Shown: positions 31,347 through 40,896, counted from the stretch's first letter. The stretch is DNA of 64,000 bases from JAAYUD01 sp963676865 (GCA_963676865.2 CAXXSS010000001.1:1240001-1304000), one strand, 5' to 3'. Program-made: numbers and translations. Notes: generated from the sequence alone by a model not told the origin.

Positions 31347-33500
31347 ATGATGTTCAAAGCCCTTATCATAAGTCTCCCAATAAGTGACCCGACGTGGATA
31401 TTCTTCCTTGTCTTAGCAATCATCTTATTCGCCCCCATACTCTTTGACAAATTACGGATTCCTTCTATCATCGGACTTATTATTGCCGGTATCATCGTTG
31501 GAGAGCACGGGCTTAACCTCCTGGCAGAAGACAGCAGTTTTAAGCTTTTCGGCAAAGTCGGTTTATATTATATAATGTTTCTGGCGGGTCTAGAGATGAA
31601 TATGGGAGATTTCCGTAAGAATCAGACCAAAACATTTACGCACGGAATATTAGCATTCCTCATTCCAATGACTCTTGGTTTAATCACCAATATCACTCTT
31701 CTTCAATATGGCATTCTTACTTCCATATTACTGGCTAGCATGTATGCCTCTCACACTCTTATTGCTTATCCTATAGCATTACGCTATGGACTGTCTCACC
31801 AACGGAGCGTAGGGATTGCTGTTGGAGCAACAGCAATAACAGACACTCTGACATTGTTGGTTCTGGCTATTGTAGGAGGCATGTTCAAAGGAGACATATC
31901 AGGCGACTTTTGGATATGGATGATTGTCAAGACGATCGTTTTATTTTTCGCCATCATTTTCTTCTTTCCTCGCATTGCACGCGCCTTCTTCAAGCGTTAC
32001 GAAGACAATGTCACGCAATTTATTTTTGTGTTGGCAATGGTTTTCTTGGGGGCCGGACTGATGGAATTCATAGGAATGGAAGGTATTTTAGGAGCTTTCC
32101 TGGCAGGATTGGTATTGAATCGCTATATACCACAAGTATCTCCTCTAATGGCCCACCTCGAATTTGTAGGGAATGCTCTTTTTATTCCTTATTTCTTAAT
32201 CAGCGTAGGAATGATGGTGAACATAAGAATACTATTCTGTGGTATTGACACACTAAAAGTATCTGCCGTTATGATTACCCTAGCCCTATCAAGCAAATGG
32301 CTGGCCTCTTATGCCACTCAAAAGATATTCAAGATGAAGCGTATCGAACGCGATTTGATCTATGGTCTAAGTAACGCTCAAGCTGCCGCTACTCTTGCTG
32401 CCGTTTTGGTAGGATATAATATCATATTACCCAATCATACGCATCTTCTAAATGATGAAGTTCTTAATGGTACCATTCTTCTTATTTTAGTGACATGTAT
32501 TTTTAGTTCTTTTACCACCGAATATGCTGCACGGAAAATGGCTATTTCCGACGCCAAAGTCAACAATGAAGATAAATTGCCCGACCGCGGTCCCTGCATA
32601 ATCTCTTATTCCAATCCCGAGAATGTTTCAATGTTGACTCAGATTGCTATCATGATGCACCATGAACATAAACAAAACACATTTTTGGGACTTAATGTGA
32701 TAGCCGACTCACCTAATGTCGCACGCCACAAAGCTATAGGGCGAAAGTGTCTGACACAAGCAGCAAAAATAGCTTCAAGTGCAAATGTCACATTAACGCC
32801 TATAGAACGGGTAAGCACCAATATTATTACTGGTATCATTCATACCATGAAAGAATACGATGCATCAGAATTGATGCTGGGCTTACACCGAAAAACAAAT
32901 ATCGCAGATTCTTTTTTTGGACCTATCGGAGATACTTTGCTGAAAGGAACACATAGACAGATAATGATTACCAAATGTCTTATTCCTCCCAATACATTCC
33001 GCCGCATTGTAGTAGCAGTTCCACCGAAAGCAGAATATGAAGTAGGGTTTTATAAATGGGTAAGACATCTTTGCCGCATAACTTCAATGTTAGGATGCCG
33101 GTTGCATTTCCATGCTCATCCCCACACCCTGAAATATTTAGAAGGTTTTGTTGCACATAAATTCGACAACATTAATGTAGAGTACAGTGAGCTTGAAAAA
33201 TGGGAAGATCTGTTATTGCTAACCGGAGAAGTAAACTACGAACATTTATTGGTTATTGTCAGTGCACGCCCCGGATTCATCTCTTATGATTCTTCATTTG
33301 GGAATTTACCTCATCAAATTGCCAGATACTTCAATAACAACAGCCTGATGATGATATATCCGGAGCAAAACGGTGATCCACTCGAAACACCCCCATCGAC
33401 ATATCTGGCTTCTAATCATCCCGAACGTATCAAGAAAGTCAATACTCGACTATATAATCAAATAATCAGATGGATTAACAATCAGCTAAAGAAAGTCTGA
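31347..33500 (+). CDS. CPA2-type cation:proton antiporter with C-terminal USP-like domain
   Basis: Inner-membrane Na+/H+ or K+/H+ antiporter of 717 aa. Residues ~1-400 form about 12 hydrophobic helices of the CPA2 fold (FDKLRIPSIIGLIIAGIIVG; AVGATAITDTLTLLVLAIVG with an acidic residue at the usual ion-binding helix). Residues ~425-717 form a cytoplasmic region resembling tandem universal-stress-protein domains (VTLTPIERVSTNIITGIIHT; LHRKTNIADSFFG). This architecture is common in Bacteroidota. It probably serves pH and ion homeostasis. It is divergent from asd, with lolD 53 bp downstream. Confidence 0.92.
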   Translation: MMFKALIISLPISDPTWIFFLVLAIILFAPILFDKLRIPSIIGLIIAGIIVGEHGLNLLAEDSSFKLFGKVGLYYIMFLAGLEMNMGDFRKNQTKTFTHGILAFLIPMTLGLITNITLLQYGILTSILLASMYASHTLIAYPIALRYGLSHQRSVGIAVGATAITDTLTLLVLAIVGGMFKGDISGDFWIWMIVKTIVLFFAIIFFFPRIARAFFKRYEDNVTQFIFVLAMVFLGAGLMEFIGMEGILGAFLAGLVLNRYIPQVSPLMAHLEFVGNALFIPYFLISVGMMVNIRILFCGIDTLKVSAVMITLALSSKWLASYATQKIFKMKRIERDLIYGLSNAQAAATLAAVLVGYNIILPNHTHLLNDEVLNGTILLILVTCIFSSFTTEYAARKMAISDAKVNNEDKLPDRGPCIISYSNPENVSMLTQIAIMMHHEHKQNTFLGLNVIADSPNVARHKAIGRKCLTQAAKIASSANVTLTPIERVSTNIITGIIHTMKEYDASELMLGLHRKTNIADSFFGPIGDTLLKGTHRQIMITKCLIPPNTFRRIVVAVPPKAEYEVGFYKWVRHLCRITSMLGCRLHFHAHPHTLKYLEGFVAHKFDNINVEYSELEKWEDLLLLTGEVNYEHLLVIVSARPGFISYDSSFGNLPHQIARYFNNNSLMMIYPEQNGDPLETPPSTYLASNHPERIKKVNTRLYNQIIRWINNQLKKV

Positions 33501-33553
33501 TAAATGCGAGTAGAAAAACAAATATGTAATAACACATTTATAATATAACAACT

Positions 33554-34321
33554 ATGATAGAATTACAAGGCATCACCAAGAATTTCGGTTCCTTGCAGGT
33601 TTTGAAAGGAATCGACTTAAGGATAAACGAAGGAGAAATTGTCAGCATCGTAGGACCGAGCGGTGCCGGCAAAACAACGTTACTCCAGATCATGGGAACG
33701 CTTGATAAACCCGATTCGGGTATAGTACTATTTGACGGCCTCAACATCAACAAATATAAAGAAAAAGCGCTCTCAGCTTTCCGCAACAAACATATCGGTT
33801 TTGTATTCCAATTTCACCAGCTACTTCCCGAATTCACGGCAGTAGAGAACGTGCTTATTCCTGCTTATATTGCCGGAAAGTCTCGTAAAGAATCTCGTAG
33901 TGAAGCATTGGAGATACTAAAGTTCATGGGACTAGAAGATCGTGCTACCCACAAGCCTAACGAACTATCCGGTGGTGAAAAACAACGTGTTGCAGTAGCT
34001 CGCGCACTTATTAACCATCCGAACATCATTCTTGCCGACGAACCATCCGGAAGCTTAGACTCTCACAATAAAGAAGAGCTGCACCAATTGTTCTTCGAAC
34101 TTCGCAAACAATTCGGGCAGACATTTGTCATTGTCACACACGATGAGAAGCTTGCCAAAATCACCGATCGTACACTTCACATGGTTGACGGACTCATGAT
34201 TGATAATCCGGAAGCTAATTCGGAATTAGAAACAGAAGCTACTAATAACACAAAAGAAGACATACTTCAAGAAGATACTACAACTCAATCACCAGAAGAG
34301 TCTCAGTCAAACGCTATATAA
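33554..34321 (+). CDS. lolD: ABC transporter ATPase, LolD/MacB type
   Basis: ATP-binding subunit of 255 aa for lipoprotein release or a related MacB-like exporter. Walker A is GPSGAGKTTLL (35-45), the signature LSGGEKQRVA (138-147), Walker B IILADEPSGSLD (158-169), with the H-loop in VTHDEKLAK. The sequence is close to LolD, which with LolC/E extracts lipoproteins from the inner membrane; no permease gene is adjacent, as is usual in Bacteroidota. About 38 residues beyond the ATPase form an acidic Glu/Thr/Asn/Gln-rich tail not found in classical LolD. Its last 19 bp overlap the converging HhH gene. Confidence 0.88.
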   Translation: MIELQGITKNFGSLQVLKGIDLRINEGEIVSIVGPSGAGKTTLLQIMGTLDKPDSGIVLFDGLNINKYKEKALSAFRNKHIGFVFQFHQLLPEFTAVENVLIPAYIAGKSRKESRSEALEILKFMGLEDRATHKPNELSGGEKQRVAVARALINHPNIILADEPSGSLDSHNKEELHQLFFELRKQFGQTFVIVTHDEKLAKITDRTLHMVDGLMIDNPEANSELETEATNNTKEDILQEDTTTQSPEESQSNAI

Positions 34322-35205
34322 TAACTCATTCGCTCAAAATCGGCCGAAGTAAACTCTTCATAAAAAGCAAGCTGATTAAGATTTCTAATTGTACCACGCT
34401 TGCGTCGGTATTCTACTATAGCTTTGGCCTGATAAAAATTGATATAAGGATGAGCATTAAGTCTTTGTAGTCCAGCTTTGTTTACATTCAATCGATGTAT
34501 CAAGACTGGGTTAATAGTAAACCACTTGCTCAGCCTACTGCTTATAAGATGTATTTCTTCTAATTGCTGAACAGAATAATAGCCGCCTAATTGCTGCCGA
34601 TAACGCACTATCATTCGGGCGATGCTACTACCCACTCCCGGTATCTTTCGCAATTCGGTAGTATCAACCGTATTCAATTCCAATTTTATCGCAGAGGCGT
34701 ACTTTATGGGATATTTAGGAAGATGAACAGAATCTCGTGTAACCGCCATCCGAACAGTATCTCGATTGACAGTCGGTATATCTATATAGGGCAGAAGAAG
34801 AGCAAAACGTTCGTCGGTCATACCATATATTTTACGAAAATCTTGCGGTTTACGAAACTTGCCTCCTCTTGCCCGATACTTTAATATATTATGAACCATC
34901 CATCGAGGCAAACCTAAACGCAAGAAAGTAAGAGAATCTACTGTATTTGGATTGAAAGAAGCCAATACCACTTCTTGGTTAAACTGAGTATGATGGAATT
35001 TACTATATTCCTTTCGATTAAGCACTTGGATAGAATGGGCAAATGCTTCATACTCTTTATTGAAATTCTTATCGCCGTCTTCACGAGACGATCTCACTAT
35101 GTGACAGATAAGAAACGACCCAAGCAAACAAAGTATAACAATTGCAACAAGAAGAATTATTCCTCGTCTCTCTGTTTTTGTATAATAAAAAAAGTCTTTC
35201 AACAT
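34303..35205 (-). CDS. Membrane-anchored helix-hairpin-helix (ComEA-like) protein
   Basis: About 300 aa. One N-terminal membrane helix (IILLVAIVILCLLGSFLICH) is followed by several HhH motifs: VHNILKYRARGGKFRKPQDF, LRKIPGVGSSIARMIVRYRQ, LNAHPYINFYQAKAIVEYRR and NLNQLAFYEEFT. It probably binds DNA non-specifically at the outer face of the inner membrane, as in competence or repair proteins. The longest frame starts at 35232 within a perfect -7 box, so ATG at 35205 (MLKDFFYYTK) is preferred. It is divergent from fbp. Its role in DNA uptake is inferred from the fold only. Confidence 0.85.
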   Translation of the reverse strand: MLKDFFYYTKTERRGIILLVAIVILCLLGSFLICHIVRSSREDGDKNFNKEYEAFAHSIQVLNRKEYSKFHHTQFNQEVVLASFNPNTVDSLTFLRLGLPRWMVHNILKYRARGGKFRKPQDFRKIYGMTDERFALLLPYIDIPTVNRDTVRMAVTRDSVHLPKYPIKYASAIKLELNTVDTTELRKIPGVGSSIARMIVRYRQQLGGYYSVQQLEEIHLISSRLSKWFTINPVLIHRLNVNKAGLQRLNAHPYINFYQAKAIVEYRRKRGTIRNLNQLAFYEEFTSADFERMSYYIAFD

Positions 35206-35229
35206 AGCATCAGAAGGTTCATTCGGTTC

Positions 35230-35237
35230 CAAAGGTA
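35230..35237 (-). promoter_or_regulatory. -7 promoter box of the HhH gene
   Basis: TACCTTTG on the minus strand, 24 bp upstream of ATG 35205. It overlaps the upstream start option at 35232, which argues against that start. Confidence 0.6.
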
Positions 35238-35278
35238 ATTAAAATAGGGACGATAGCCGAATAATGTTGTCACAAAAA

Positions 35279-35310
35279 TTTGTTTTTATTACACAGAGTA
35301 CCTACATTTG
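35279..35310 (+). promoter_or_regulatory. fbp promoter (-33 and -7)
   Basis: TTTG (35279-35282), a 20-bp spacer and TACATTTG (35303-35310) give a textbook Bacteroides promoter. It lies inside the longest fbp frame and therefore fixes the start at ATG 35339. Confidence 0.85.
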
Positions 35311-35338
35311 CAAAAATAAAAGCCATCAATCGATCATT

Positions 35339-37336
35339 ATGAAAAAGGAAGAAATTATCACTCCTGACATGATTGAAGAGAATATGAGTTATTTACAATT
35401 ACTGGCTCATATTTTTCCAACAGTAGCTGCAGCAAGTACTGAAATCATCAATTTGGAAGCAATCCTCAATTTGCCTAAAGGAACTGAACATTATCTCGCC
35501 GATATTCATGGAGAATACGAAGCCTTTCAACACGTATTGAAAAACGCGTCGGGTAATATTAAAAGAAAAGTAAAAGAAATATTCGGCAACAACCTTCGCG
35601 AGGCAGAGATTCGTGATCTTTGTACCCTCATTTACTATCCCGAGCAGAAATTAGAATTGGTTAAGGTTGCCGAGCCCGACTTGGACAATTGGTATACAGT
35701 AACCATTCATCAGCTAGTCAGAGTCTGCCGGAGTGTCTCTTCCAAATATACTCGTTCCAAAGTTCGCAAAGCCCTACCCAAAGACTTTGCTTACATTATA
35801 GAAGAGCTACTTCACGAAAATGCAGATGACCATAACAAACAAGCATACGTCAACGTCATCACAGGAACAATTATCTCTACCGAAAGAGCTGACGATTTCA
35901 TCATTGACATGTGCAAACTTATTCAACAACTGGCCATCGACCAACTTCACGTGCTTGGTGACGTCTACGACCGCGGCCCCGGAGCACATATCATAATGGA
36001 TACTCTACGCCATTACCATAGCTTCGATATCCAATGGGGCAACCACGATATTCTTTGGATGGGTGCAGCGGCAGGAAATGAATGCTGCATCTGCAATGTC
36101 CTTCGAATATCATTGCGCTATGGCAATATGGAAACGCTACAAGACGGCTACGGCATCAATCTGCTTCCACTTGCTACTCTTGCAATGGATGTCTATGCAG
36201 ACGACCCCTGCACAGAATTCATTCCCAAGCTGGAAAAAATGAATACGGGATTCAGCCCTAAAGAAATTGTTCAGCTCAGCAAGATGCACAAGGCCATCAG
36301 TATTATTCAATTCAAGCTAGAAGGCGATATGATCGACCGTCATCCCGAATGGAATATGAGCAACCGTAAGCTGTTACACTTCATAGACAAGGAGAAAGGA
36401 ATATTGCTAATCAACGGAAAAGAGTATGAAATGAAAGACAACAACTTTCCGACAATAAATTCCGATCATCCCTATAAGTTGACGCCGGAAGAGGCCGAAG
36501 TCATTAACAACTTGCGGCATTCTTTCGTTATGCGAGACAGACTAAAGAAACACATCCGTTGCCTACTAAGCCACGGATGCATCTACAATATTTATAATTC
36601 CAATCTATTGTTTCATGCCTCAGTACCTCTCAATTCCGATGGAACCTTAAAAGAGGTATTGATCGATAAAAATCGATATGCCGGCAAAGAACTTCTTACA
36701 CAAATAGGACTTACCATCCGCAAGGCATTCAATTCTGATACAGAAGAGCGTGAACTCGAATTTGCTATCGATTTCTTTTGGTATCTCTGGTGCGGAACAG
36801 ATTCCCCACTATTCGATAAATCCAAAATGGCCACATTCGAACGCTATTTCTTGAAAGACAAAGCCGCATGGAAGGAAGAAAACGGTTATTATTATAAACT
36901 CCGTGACGACGAAAAGATATGCGACTATATTCTCGATTTTTTCGGCGTAGAAGGCAAAGCCCGTCATATCATCAATGGGCATGTACCGGTTCATGCATCT
37001 AGTGGAGAACAACCGGTCAAAGCCAACGGCAAACTGCTAGTCATTGATGGAGGTTTCTCGCGCGCCTATCACAACACAACAGGCATAGCAGGCTACACGC
37101 TCGTTTTTCATAGCCGTGGTTTCGAACTTGTACAACATGAGCCGTTTTCTTCTGCCGAAGAATCGATTCGCACGGGTTCGGATATTAAAAGTTCCACACA
37201 AATAGTAGAACTTAGCCGACATCGTATGTTAGTAAACGATACGGACAAAGGAAAAGAATTACGCCACCAGATTGAGGAAATAAGGCAATTGCTTTATGCC
37301 TATCGCCACGGTTTCATTAAAGAGAAAACAAAATAA
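35339..37336 (+). CDS. fbp: Fructose-1,6-bisphosphatase, class III
   Basis: Gluconeogenic enzyme that hydrolyses fructose-1,6-bisphosphate, 665 aa from ATG 35339. It has the metallophosphatase fold of class III FBPases, with metal-binding motifs LADIHGEYEAF, GDVYDRGPG, WGNHDILWMG and INGHVPVHASSGEQP. The frame extends to 35264, but a perfect promoter lies within that extension, so MKKEEIITPDM is taken as the N-terminus. The length agrees with other Bacteroidota class III enzymes. It is monocistronic, followed by a long repeat-rich gap. Confidence 0.96.
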   Translation: MKKEEIITPDMIEENMSYLQLLAHIFPTVAAASTEIINLEAILNLPKGTEHYLADIHGEYEAFQHVLKNASGNIKRKVKEIFGNNLREAEIRDLCTLIYYPEQKLELVKVAEPDLDNWYTVTIHQLVRVCRSVSSKYTRSKVRKALPKDFAYIIEELLHENADDHNKQAYVNVITGTIISTERADDFIIDMCKLIQQLAIDQLHVLGDVYDRGPGAHIIMDTLRHYHSFDIQWGNHDILWMGAAAGNECCICNVLRISLRYGNMETLQDGYGINLLPLATLAMDVYADDPCTEFIPKLEKMNTGFSPKEIVQLSKMHKAISIIQFKLEGDMIDRHPEWNMSNRKLLHFIDKEKGILLINGKEYEMKDNNFPTINSDHPYKLTPEEAEVINNLRHSFVMRDRLKKHIRCLLSHGCIYNIYNSNLLFHASVPLNSDGTLKEVLIDKNRYAGKELLTQIGLTIRKAFNSDTEERELEFAIDFFWYLWCGTDSPLFDKSKMATFERYFLKDKAAWKEENGYYYKLRDDEKICDYILDFFGVEGKARHIINGHVPVHASSGEQPVKANGKLLVIDGGFSRAYHNTTGIAGYTLVFHSRGFELVQHEPFSSAEESIRTGSDIKSSTQIVELSRHRMLVNDTDKGKELRHQIEEIRQLLYAYRHGFIKEKTK

Positions 37337-38044
37337 ACGATTAGATAAACCTTTTGGTATTGAATCTTTCATAGAGAGGTACGACAAAGCGCCTCAACAA
37401 AATAAAGAATTGAAGTTCTCTGAGATAATCTCCCGAACGGCGATTAGGATAGCGGGGACACTTCAATCTTTATACTTTACAAATAAGAGCCATACTAACG
37501 GAACGGTGAGGACAGGATTGACTAAGAATACTTATTTTTGTATACACACAAAAGGTTTATCATTAGCACCTTTGCCACCTCCGTATGACACCATTACGCA
37601 CTATTGCACAACAGGTTAATGATGCACCATATACAACGCCAGCGAAAAGAGGTCCAAAAATCGGCTCGAGAGCATACTGTGGACACCTTATTTTCGGCGG
37701 ACCTCTGCTTAGAACAAGTCTAAATGATAGGCTACAGATAGCTGATGAGCAGTTTATGTCAAACGAGTGTGCTTCACCGTTTTTGATAAGCACCTCATCC
37801 CCTGCGAAAGGAGCCGGACAAACAAGTCCGACAACTTCTTGACAAACGGTATTACATCTGCCGCTGTCGGTATCGATACTTACCCAAATTCCTTCCATAC
37901 TTTTTGGAACTTCGTCGTTGTCACATTCGACATTCGCACAATGATACGGCCTCTACTTTTCTTTCAAAATAGACGTATTGTACCGTCCTATAATGGATTG
38001 TTCTCATGAGTTACTCATCTAGGATTAAGTTTGTAACTAAGACC
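37337..38044. other. Long gap after fbp without recognised gene
   Basis: About 700 bp. Frames on both strands of up to ~111 codons exist between 37563 and 37930 but none resembles a known protein; short coding-like stretches on the minus strand are broken by stops. GC is a little higher than in the other gaps, so this may be decayed coding DNA or part of the repeat island that begins at 38045. Confidence 0.5.
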
Positions 38045-38138
38045 CGTACGTCTCACACGTGTGAGACATCTGTATCACGGGTGTGAGACACTTGTCGCAC
38101 AGCTGTGAGACTAGTGTCTCACTCCCGTGAGACGTACG
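38045..38138. repeat. Quad-palindrome array, copy C (different sequence, same geometry)
   Basis: Four 18-bp units start at 38050, 38072, 38094 and 38116, exactly 22 bp apart, with spacers ATCT, ACTT and TAGT. The units are GTCTCACACGTGTGAGAC (perfect palindrome), GTATCACGGGTGTGAGAC, GTCGCACAGCTGTGAGAC and GTCTCACTCCCGTGAGAC. CGTAC before and GTACG after extend the outer dyad to 12-bp arms. It lies between the converging fbp and ackA genes. Its function is unknown. Confidence 0.92.
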
Positions 38139-38171
38139 TTACGCCCTTCGTTTTTAGTAATGAACCAAGAC

Positions 38172-38194
38172 AAATTCATAAGGACGAAAATAAA
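38172..38194. repeat. Arm of the ATAAGGACGAAAATAAA repeat, copy C
   Basis: The 23 bases equal the left arm at 11950-11972 of copy A. The partner arm downstream (38213-38252) is diverged and interrupted, so the hairpin is imperfect here. Confidence 0.75.
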
Positions 38195-38278
38195 AGCTTG
38201 TAACTGGAAACATTTATTTTTGTAAAGACGAATTTTCGTATTCGCCCTTATCATTTTCCAAGATCACCGTACAAATAC

Positions 38279-38406
38279 ATACGACACTTTCAACTCATCA
38301 GTATGAGCCGAAAGTGTCGTATGTTAGTTTTTTCGGTGACGTCCATATGTTTTTCAGAAAACATATGGACGAAATTTTTTTTAGGAGCATACGTCATTTT
38401 GAAGAC
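38279..38406. repeat. Conserved intergenic hairpin module, copy C
   Basis: CATACGACACTTTC (38279-38292) and GAAAGTGTCGTATG (38311-38324) form a 14-bp stem leading into the module shared with 11464 and 50259. Inside, CGTCCATATGTTTT and AAAACATATGGACG form a perfect 14-bp stem with loop TCAG (38339-38370). This is the only copy in which that stem is perfect. Confidence 0.88.
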
Positions 38407-38483
38407 TAAAAAGGCGTTTGAATCTGTAATATGAAACGAACGATTTTAGACCCCAAAAGGCGTGGTATTCAAATAAGTAGTCC

Positions 38484-39689
38484 TTATTTTCTATCTAAAA
38501 TATCAATCGTATCCGAAGCAATCATCAATTCTTCATCCGTAGGAACAACTACTACTTTAACTTGCGAATCGGCAGCAGATATAATTCCTTCGGTACCATG
38601 AATCATCTCATCACTCAGTTTCTTATCTATTTTAACACCCATAAATTCGAGCCCAGACATAACTTCCAAACGAAGGCTTGCTTGATTTTCACCCACACCA
38701 CCGGTGAGGACAATGATATCAACACCTCCTAAAGCCGCAGCATAAGCCCCTATATACTTCTTAATACGATAAGCATACATTGCTTCGGCCAAAAGAGCTT
38801 TTTGGTCTCCTTTGCTACAAGCGGCCTCAAGTTCGCGCATGTCACTCGACACACCCGAAACGCCTAATACACCACTCTCTTTGTTTAGCAAATTGCTTAC
38901 GCCAAGTGCATCAAGATGAAGTTTTTCCATTAAATAGGTAACGGCACCCGCATCAATATCACCACTACGAGTACCCATCATCAATCCTTCCAATGGAGTA
39001 AGTCCCATTGACGTATCAATGACTTTACCGTCTTTAATAGCTGCAATAGAAGCTCCATTGCCTACATGGCAGGTGATCATTCGGGTTCCTTCCGATTTTA
39101 CATTCAGCAGTTCGCAAACGCGCTTCGAAACAAAGCGGTGAGATGTGCCATGAAAGCCATAACGGCGTATATGGTATTTAGTATAAAGCTCGTAAGGAAT
39201 GGCATACATGAAAGCATGCTTCGGCATCGTTTGATGAAATGCGGTATCGAACACACCTATTTGCGGCACGTTAGGAAGCATTGCTTTCACAGCATTGACG
39301 CCCTTCAGATTGGCTGGATTATGTAGCGGCGCAAGGTCGTTACATGCTTCAAATGCTTCGAGCACTTCGGGAGTCAACAATACAGATTCTGTGAACTTTT
39401 CGCCTCCATGCACCATACGATGACCTACCGCATTTATCTCATCTAAAGATTTAATAGCGCCATCGTTTTTGTCTATCAACGTATGAAGAATAAGTTCAAC
39501 GCCTACTGTGTGTTCCGGAATATCCTTTTCTAGAACTTTTTTATTACCATCGGGCATTGTGAATTTGAGGAAAGAGCCTTCCAATCCTATCTTTTCTATA
39601 CCGCCGGAGGCAATAACAGCTTTGCTGCCCATATCAAACAGCTTATACTTGATAGATGAACTACCACAGTTTAAGACTAAAATTTTCAT
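38484..39689 (-). CDS. ackA: Acetate kinase
   Basis: Converts acetyl phosphate and ADP to acetate and ATP, the last step of acetate fermentation, in the cytoplasm. The protein is 401 aa. Family motifs are MKILVLNCGSSSIKYKLFD at the N-terminus, GHRMVHGG, FDTAFHQTMP, RRYGFHGTSHRFVS, GNGASIAAI and GTRSGDIDAG. The frame extends to 39734 inside pta, but ATG 39689 gives the conserved N-terminus and lies 4 bp after the pta stop. It is the second gene of a pta-ackA operon. Confidence 0.97.
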   Translation of the reverse strand: MKILVLNCGSSSIKYKLFDMGSKAVIASGGIEKIGLEGSFLKFTMPDGNKKVLEKDIPEHTVGVELILHTLIDKNDGAIKSLDEINAVGHRMVHGGEKFTESVLLTPEVLEAFEACNDLAPLHNPANLKGVNAVKAMLPNVPQIGVFDTAFHQTMPKHAFMYAIPYELYTKYHIRRYGFHGTSHRFVSKRVCELLNVKSEGTRMITCHVGNGASIAAIKDGKVIDTSMGLTPLEGLMMGTRSGDIDAGAVTYLMEKLHLDALGVSNLLNKESGVLGVSGVSSDMRELEAACSKGDQKALLAEAMYAYRIKKYIGAYAAALGGVDIIVLTGGVGENQASLRLEVMSGLEFMGVKIDKKLSDEMIHGTEGIISAADSQVKVVVVPTDEELMIASDTIDILDRK

Positions 39690-39693
39690 ATTA

Positions 39694-40734
39694 TTACTTT
39701 GTTGACAATTTAACGTGAGAGTTCTCTTTAGCAAAAGTAGCCTGATTGGCCGTAATTGCTATCATATAATAAACATCATCTACCGAACAACCACGCGAGA
39801 GATCGTTGACCGGACGAGCAATTCCCTGAAGAATCGGTCCGATTGCTATAGCATTGCCCAGGCGTTGTACCATTTTATAAGAGATGTTACCCACCTCCAA
39901 ACAAGGGTATACCAATATATTGGCATGTCCAGCAACAGAAGATCCGTGAGCTTTGCTCTCGCCTACCGACGGAACTAGTGCCGCATCAGCCTGTAGTTCA
40001 CCGTCAACATTCAAGTTAGGATCCATCTCACGAGCCAATCTGGTAGCTTCTACTACCTTATCGACAACTTCATGCGAAGCAGAACCTTTGGTAGAGAAGC
40101 TCAACATAGCTACTCGAGGATCATCAATTCCTGCAATGTCATGAGCAGTACGAGCGGTACATACGGCAAACTCTGCCAATTGATGAGCATCCGGTACCGG
40201 CGTAACAGCAACATCTGCAACGACTAGCAATCCATTGTCTCCATATTGTGTAGCCTTGGTCACAAGAATCATTGCACCCGAAATACAAGTGACACCCGGA
40301 GCAGTCTTGATAATCTGCAAAGCCGGACGTAAAGTATTGCCGGTAGTGTTGCGAGCACCCGCCAATTGTCCATCGGCATCACCACTCTTAATAATCATAC
40401 AACCGAAATACATCGGATCAAGCATTTTTTTGCGTGCCTCTTCGATTGTTACTCCTTTTTTCTTACGAAGTTCGTAGAAATATTGAGCGTATTCTTCTCT
40501 TTTCTCGCTAGTGGCAGGATCGATAATGGTAGCCTTGTCGATATTTTTTAAATTAAACTTATGGGCAACTTCCATTATGCTTTCTTTGTTGCCCAACAAT
40601 ATCAAGTCAGCAATTCCGTCCTCCAGAGCTTTATCGGCCGCCTGCAATGTGCGTTCTTCATCTCCTTCAGGGAGAACTATACGTTGACGGTCAGCTTTGG
40701 CACGCTCAACTATTTTATTCAATAAATCAGACAT
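39694..40734 (-). CDS. pta: Phosphate acetyltransferase
   Basis: Interconverts acetyl-CoA and acetyl phosphate. At 346 aa it is the short form consisting only of the PTA_PTB catalytic domain, without the N-terminal regulatory domains of the enterobacterial enzyme. Recognisable segments are IVLPEGDEERTLQAADKAL, SGDADGQLAGARNTTGNTLR and GSSVAGHANILVYPCLEVGN. It is the first gene of the pta-ackA operon. The promoter region contains a 17-nt motif shared with asd. Confidence 0.97.
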   Translation of the reverse strand: MSDLLNKIVERAKADRQRIVLPEGDEERTLQAADKALEDGIADLILLGNKESIMEVAHKFNLKNIDKATIIDPATSEKREEYAQYFYELRKKKGVTIEEARKKMLDPMYFGCMIIKSGDADGQLAGARNTTGNTLRPALQIIKTAPGVTCISGAMILVTKATQYGDNGLLVVADVAVTPVPDAHQLAEFAVCTARTAHDIAGIDDPRVAMLSFSTKGSASHEVVDKVVEATRLAREMDPNLNVDGELQADAALVPSVGESKAHGSSVAGHANILVYPCLEVGNISYKMVQRLGNAIAIGPILQGIARPVNDLSRGCSVDDVYYMIAITANQATFAKENSHVKLSTK

Positions 40735-40786
40735 ATAATATATAAAAATTAAAGTTATTGACTTAAAATCATCAATATACGACTGC

Positions 40787-40815
40787 GAAGTTACATATTT
40801 TTATGCGAATCCAAT
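40787..40815 (-). promoter_or_regulatory. pta promoter region and motif shared with asd
   Basis: ATTGGATTCGCATAAAA on the minus strand (40799-40815) matches ATTGTATTCGCATAAAA before asd, with a single mismatch in 17. A weaker -7 box TAACTTCG (40787-40794) lies 4-5 bp downstream, as in asd. Confidence 0.55.
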
Positions 40816-40896
40816 CTTTCTTCTAGAACTTTTTTCTTTCAAAACTAATTCAAAATAATAATTGATAATTTAACAGTAAAAATAAAAACTTTATTT

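Noticed and set aside
35264..35338. N-terminal extension of fbp
   Set aside because: It contains a perfect -33/-7 promoter; the conserved protein begins at ATG 35339.
37563..37898. 111-codon minus-strand and 85-codon plus-strand frames after fbp
   Set aside because: They overlap on opposite strands, have atypical composition and no recognisable motif; both look like chance frames.
38045..38138. CRISPR array
   Set aside because: Repeats are regularly spaced, but the spacers are only 4 bp, the units are palindromic and vary, only four are present, and there are no cas genes.
39690..39734. N-terminal extension of ackA inside pta
   Set aside because: The conserved acetate kinase N-terminus MKILVLNCGSSS begins at 39689.
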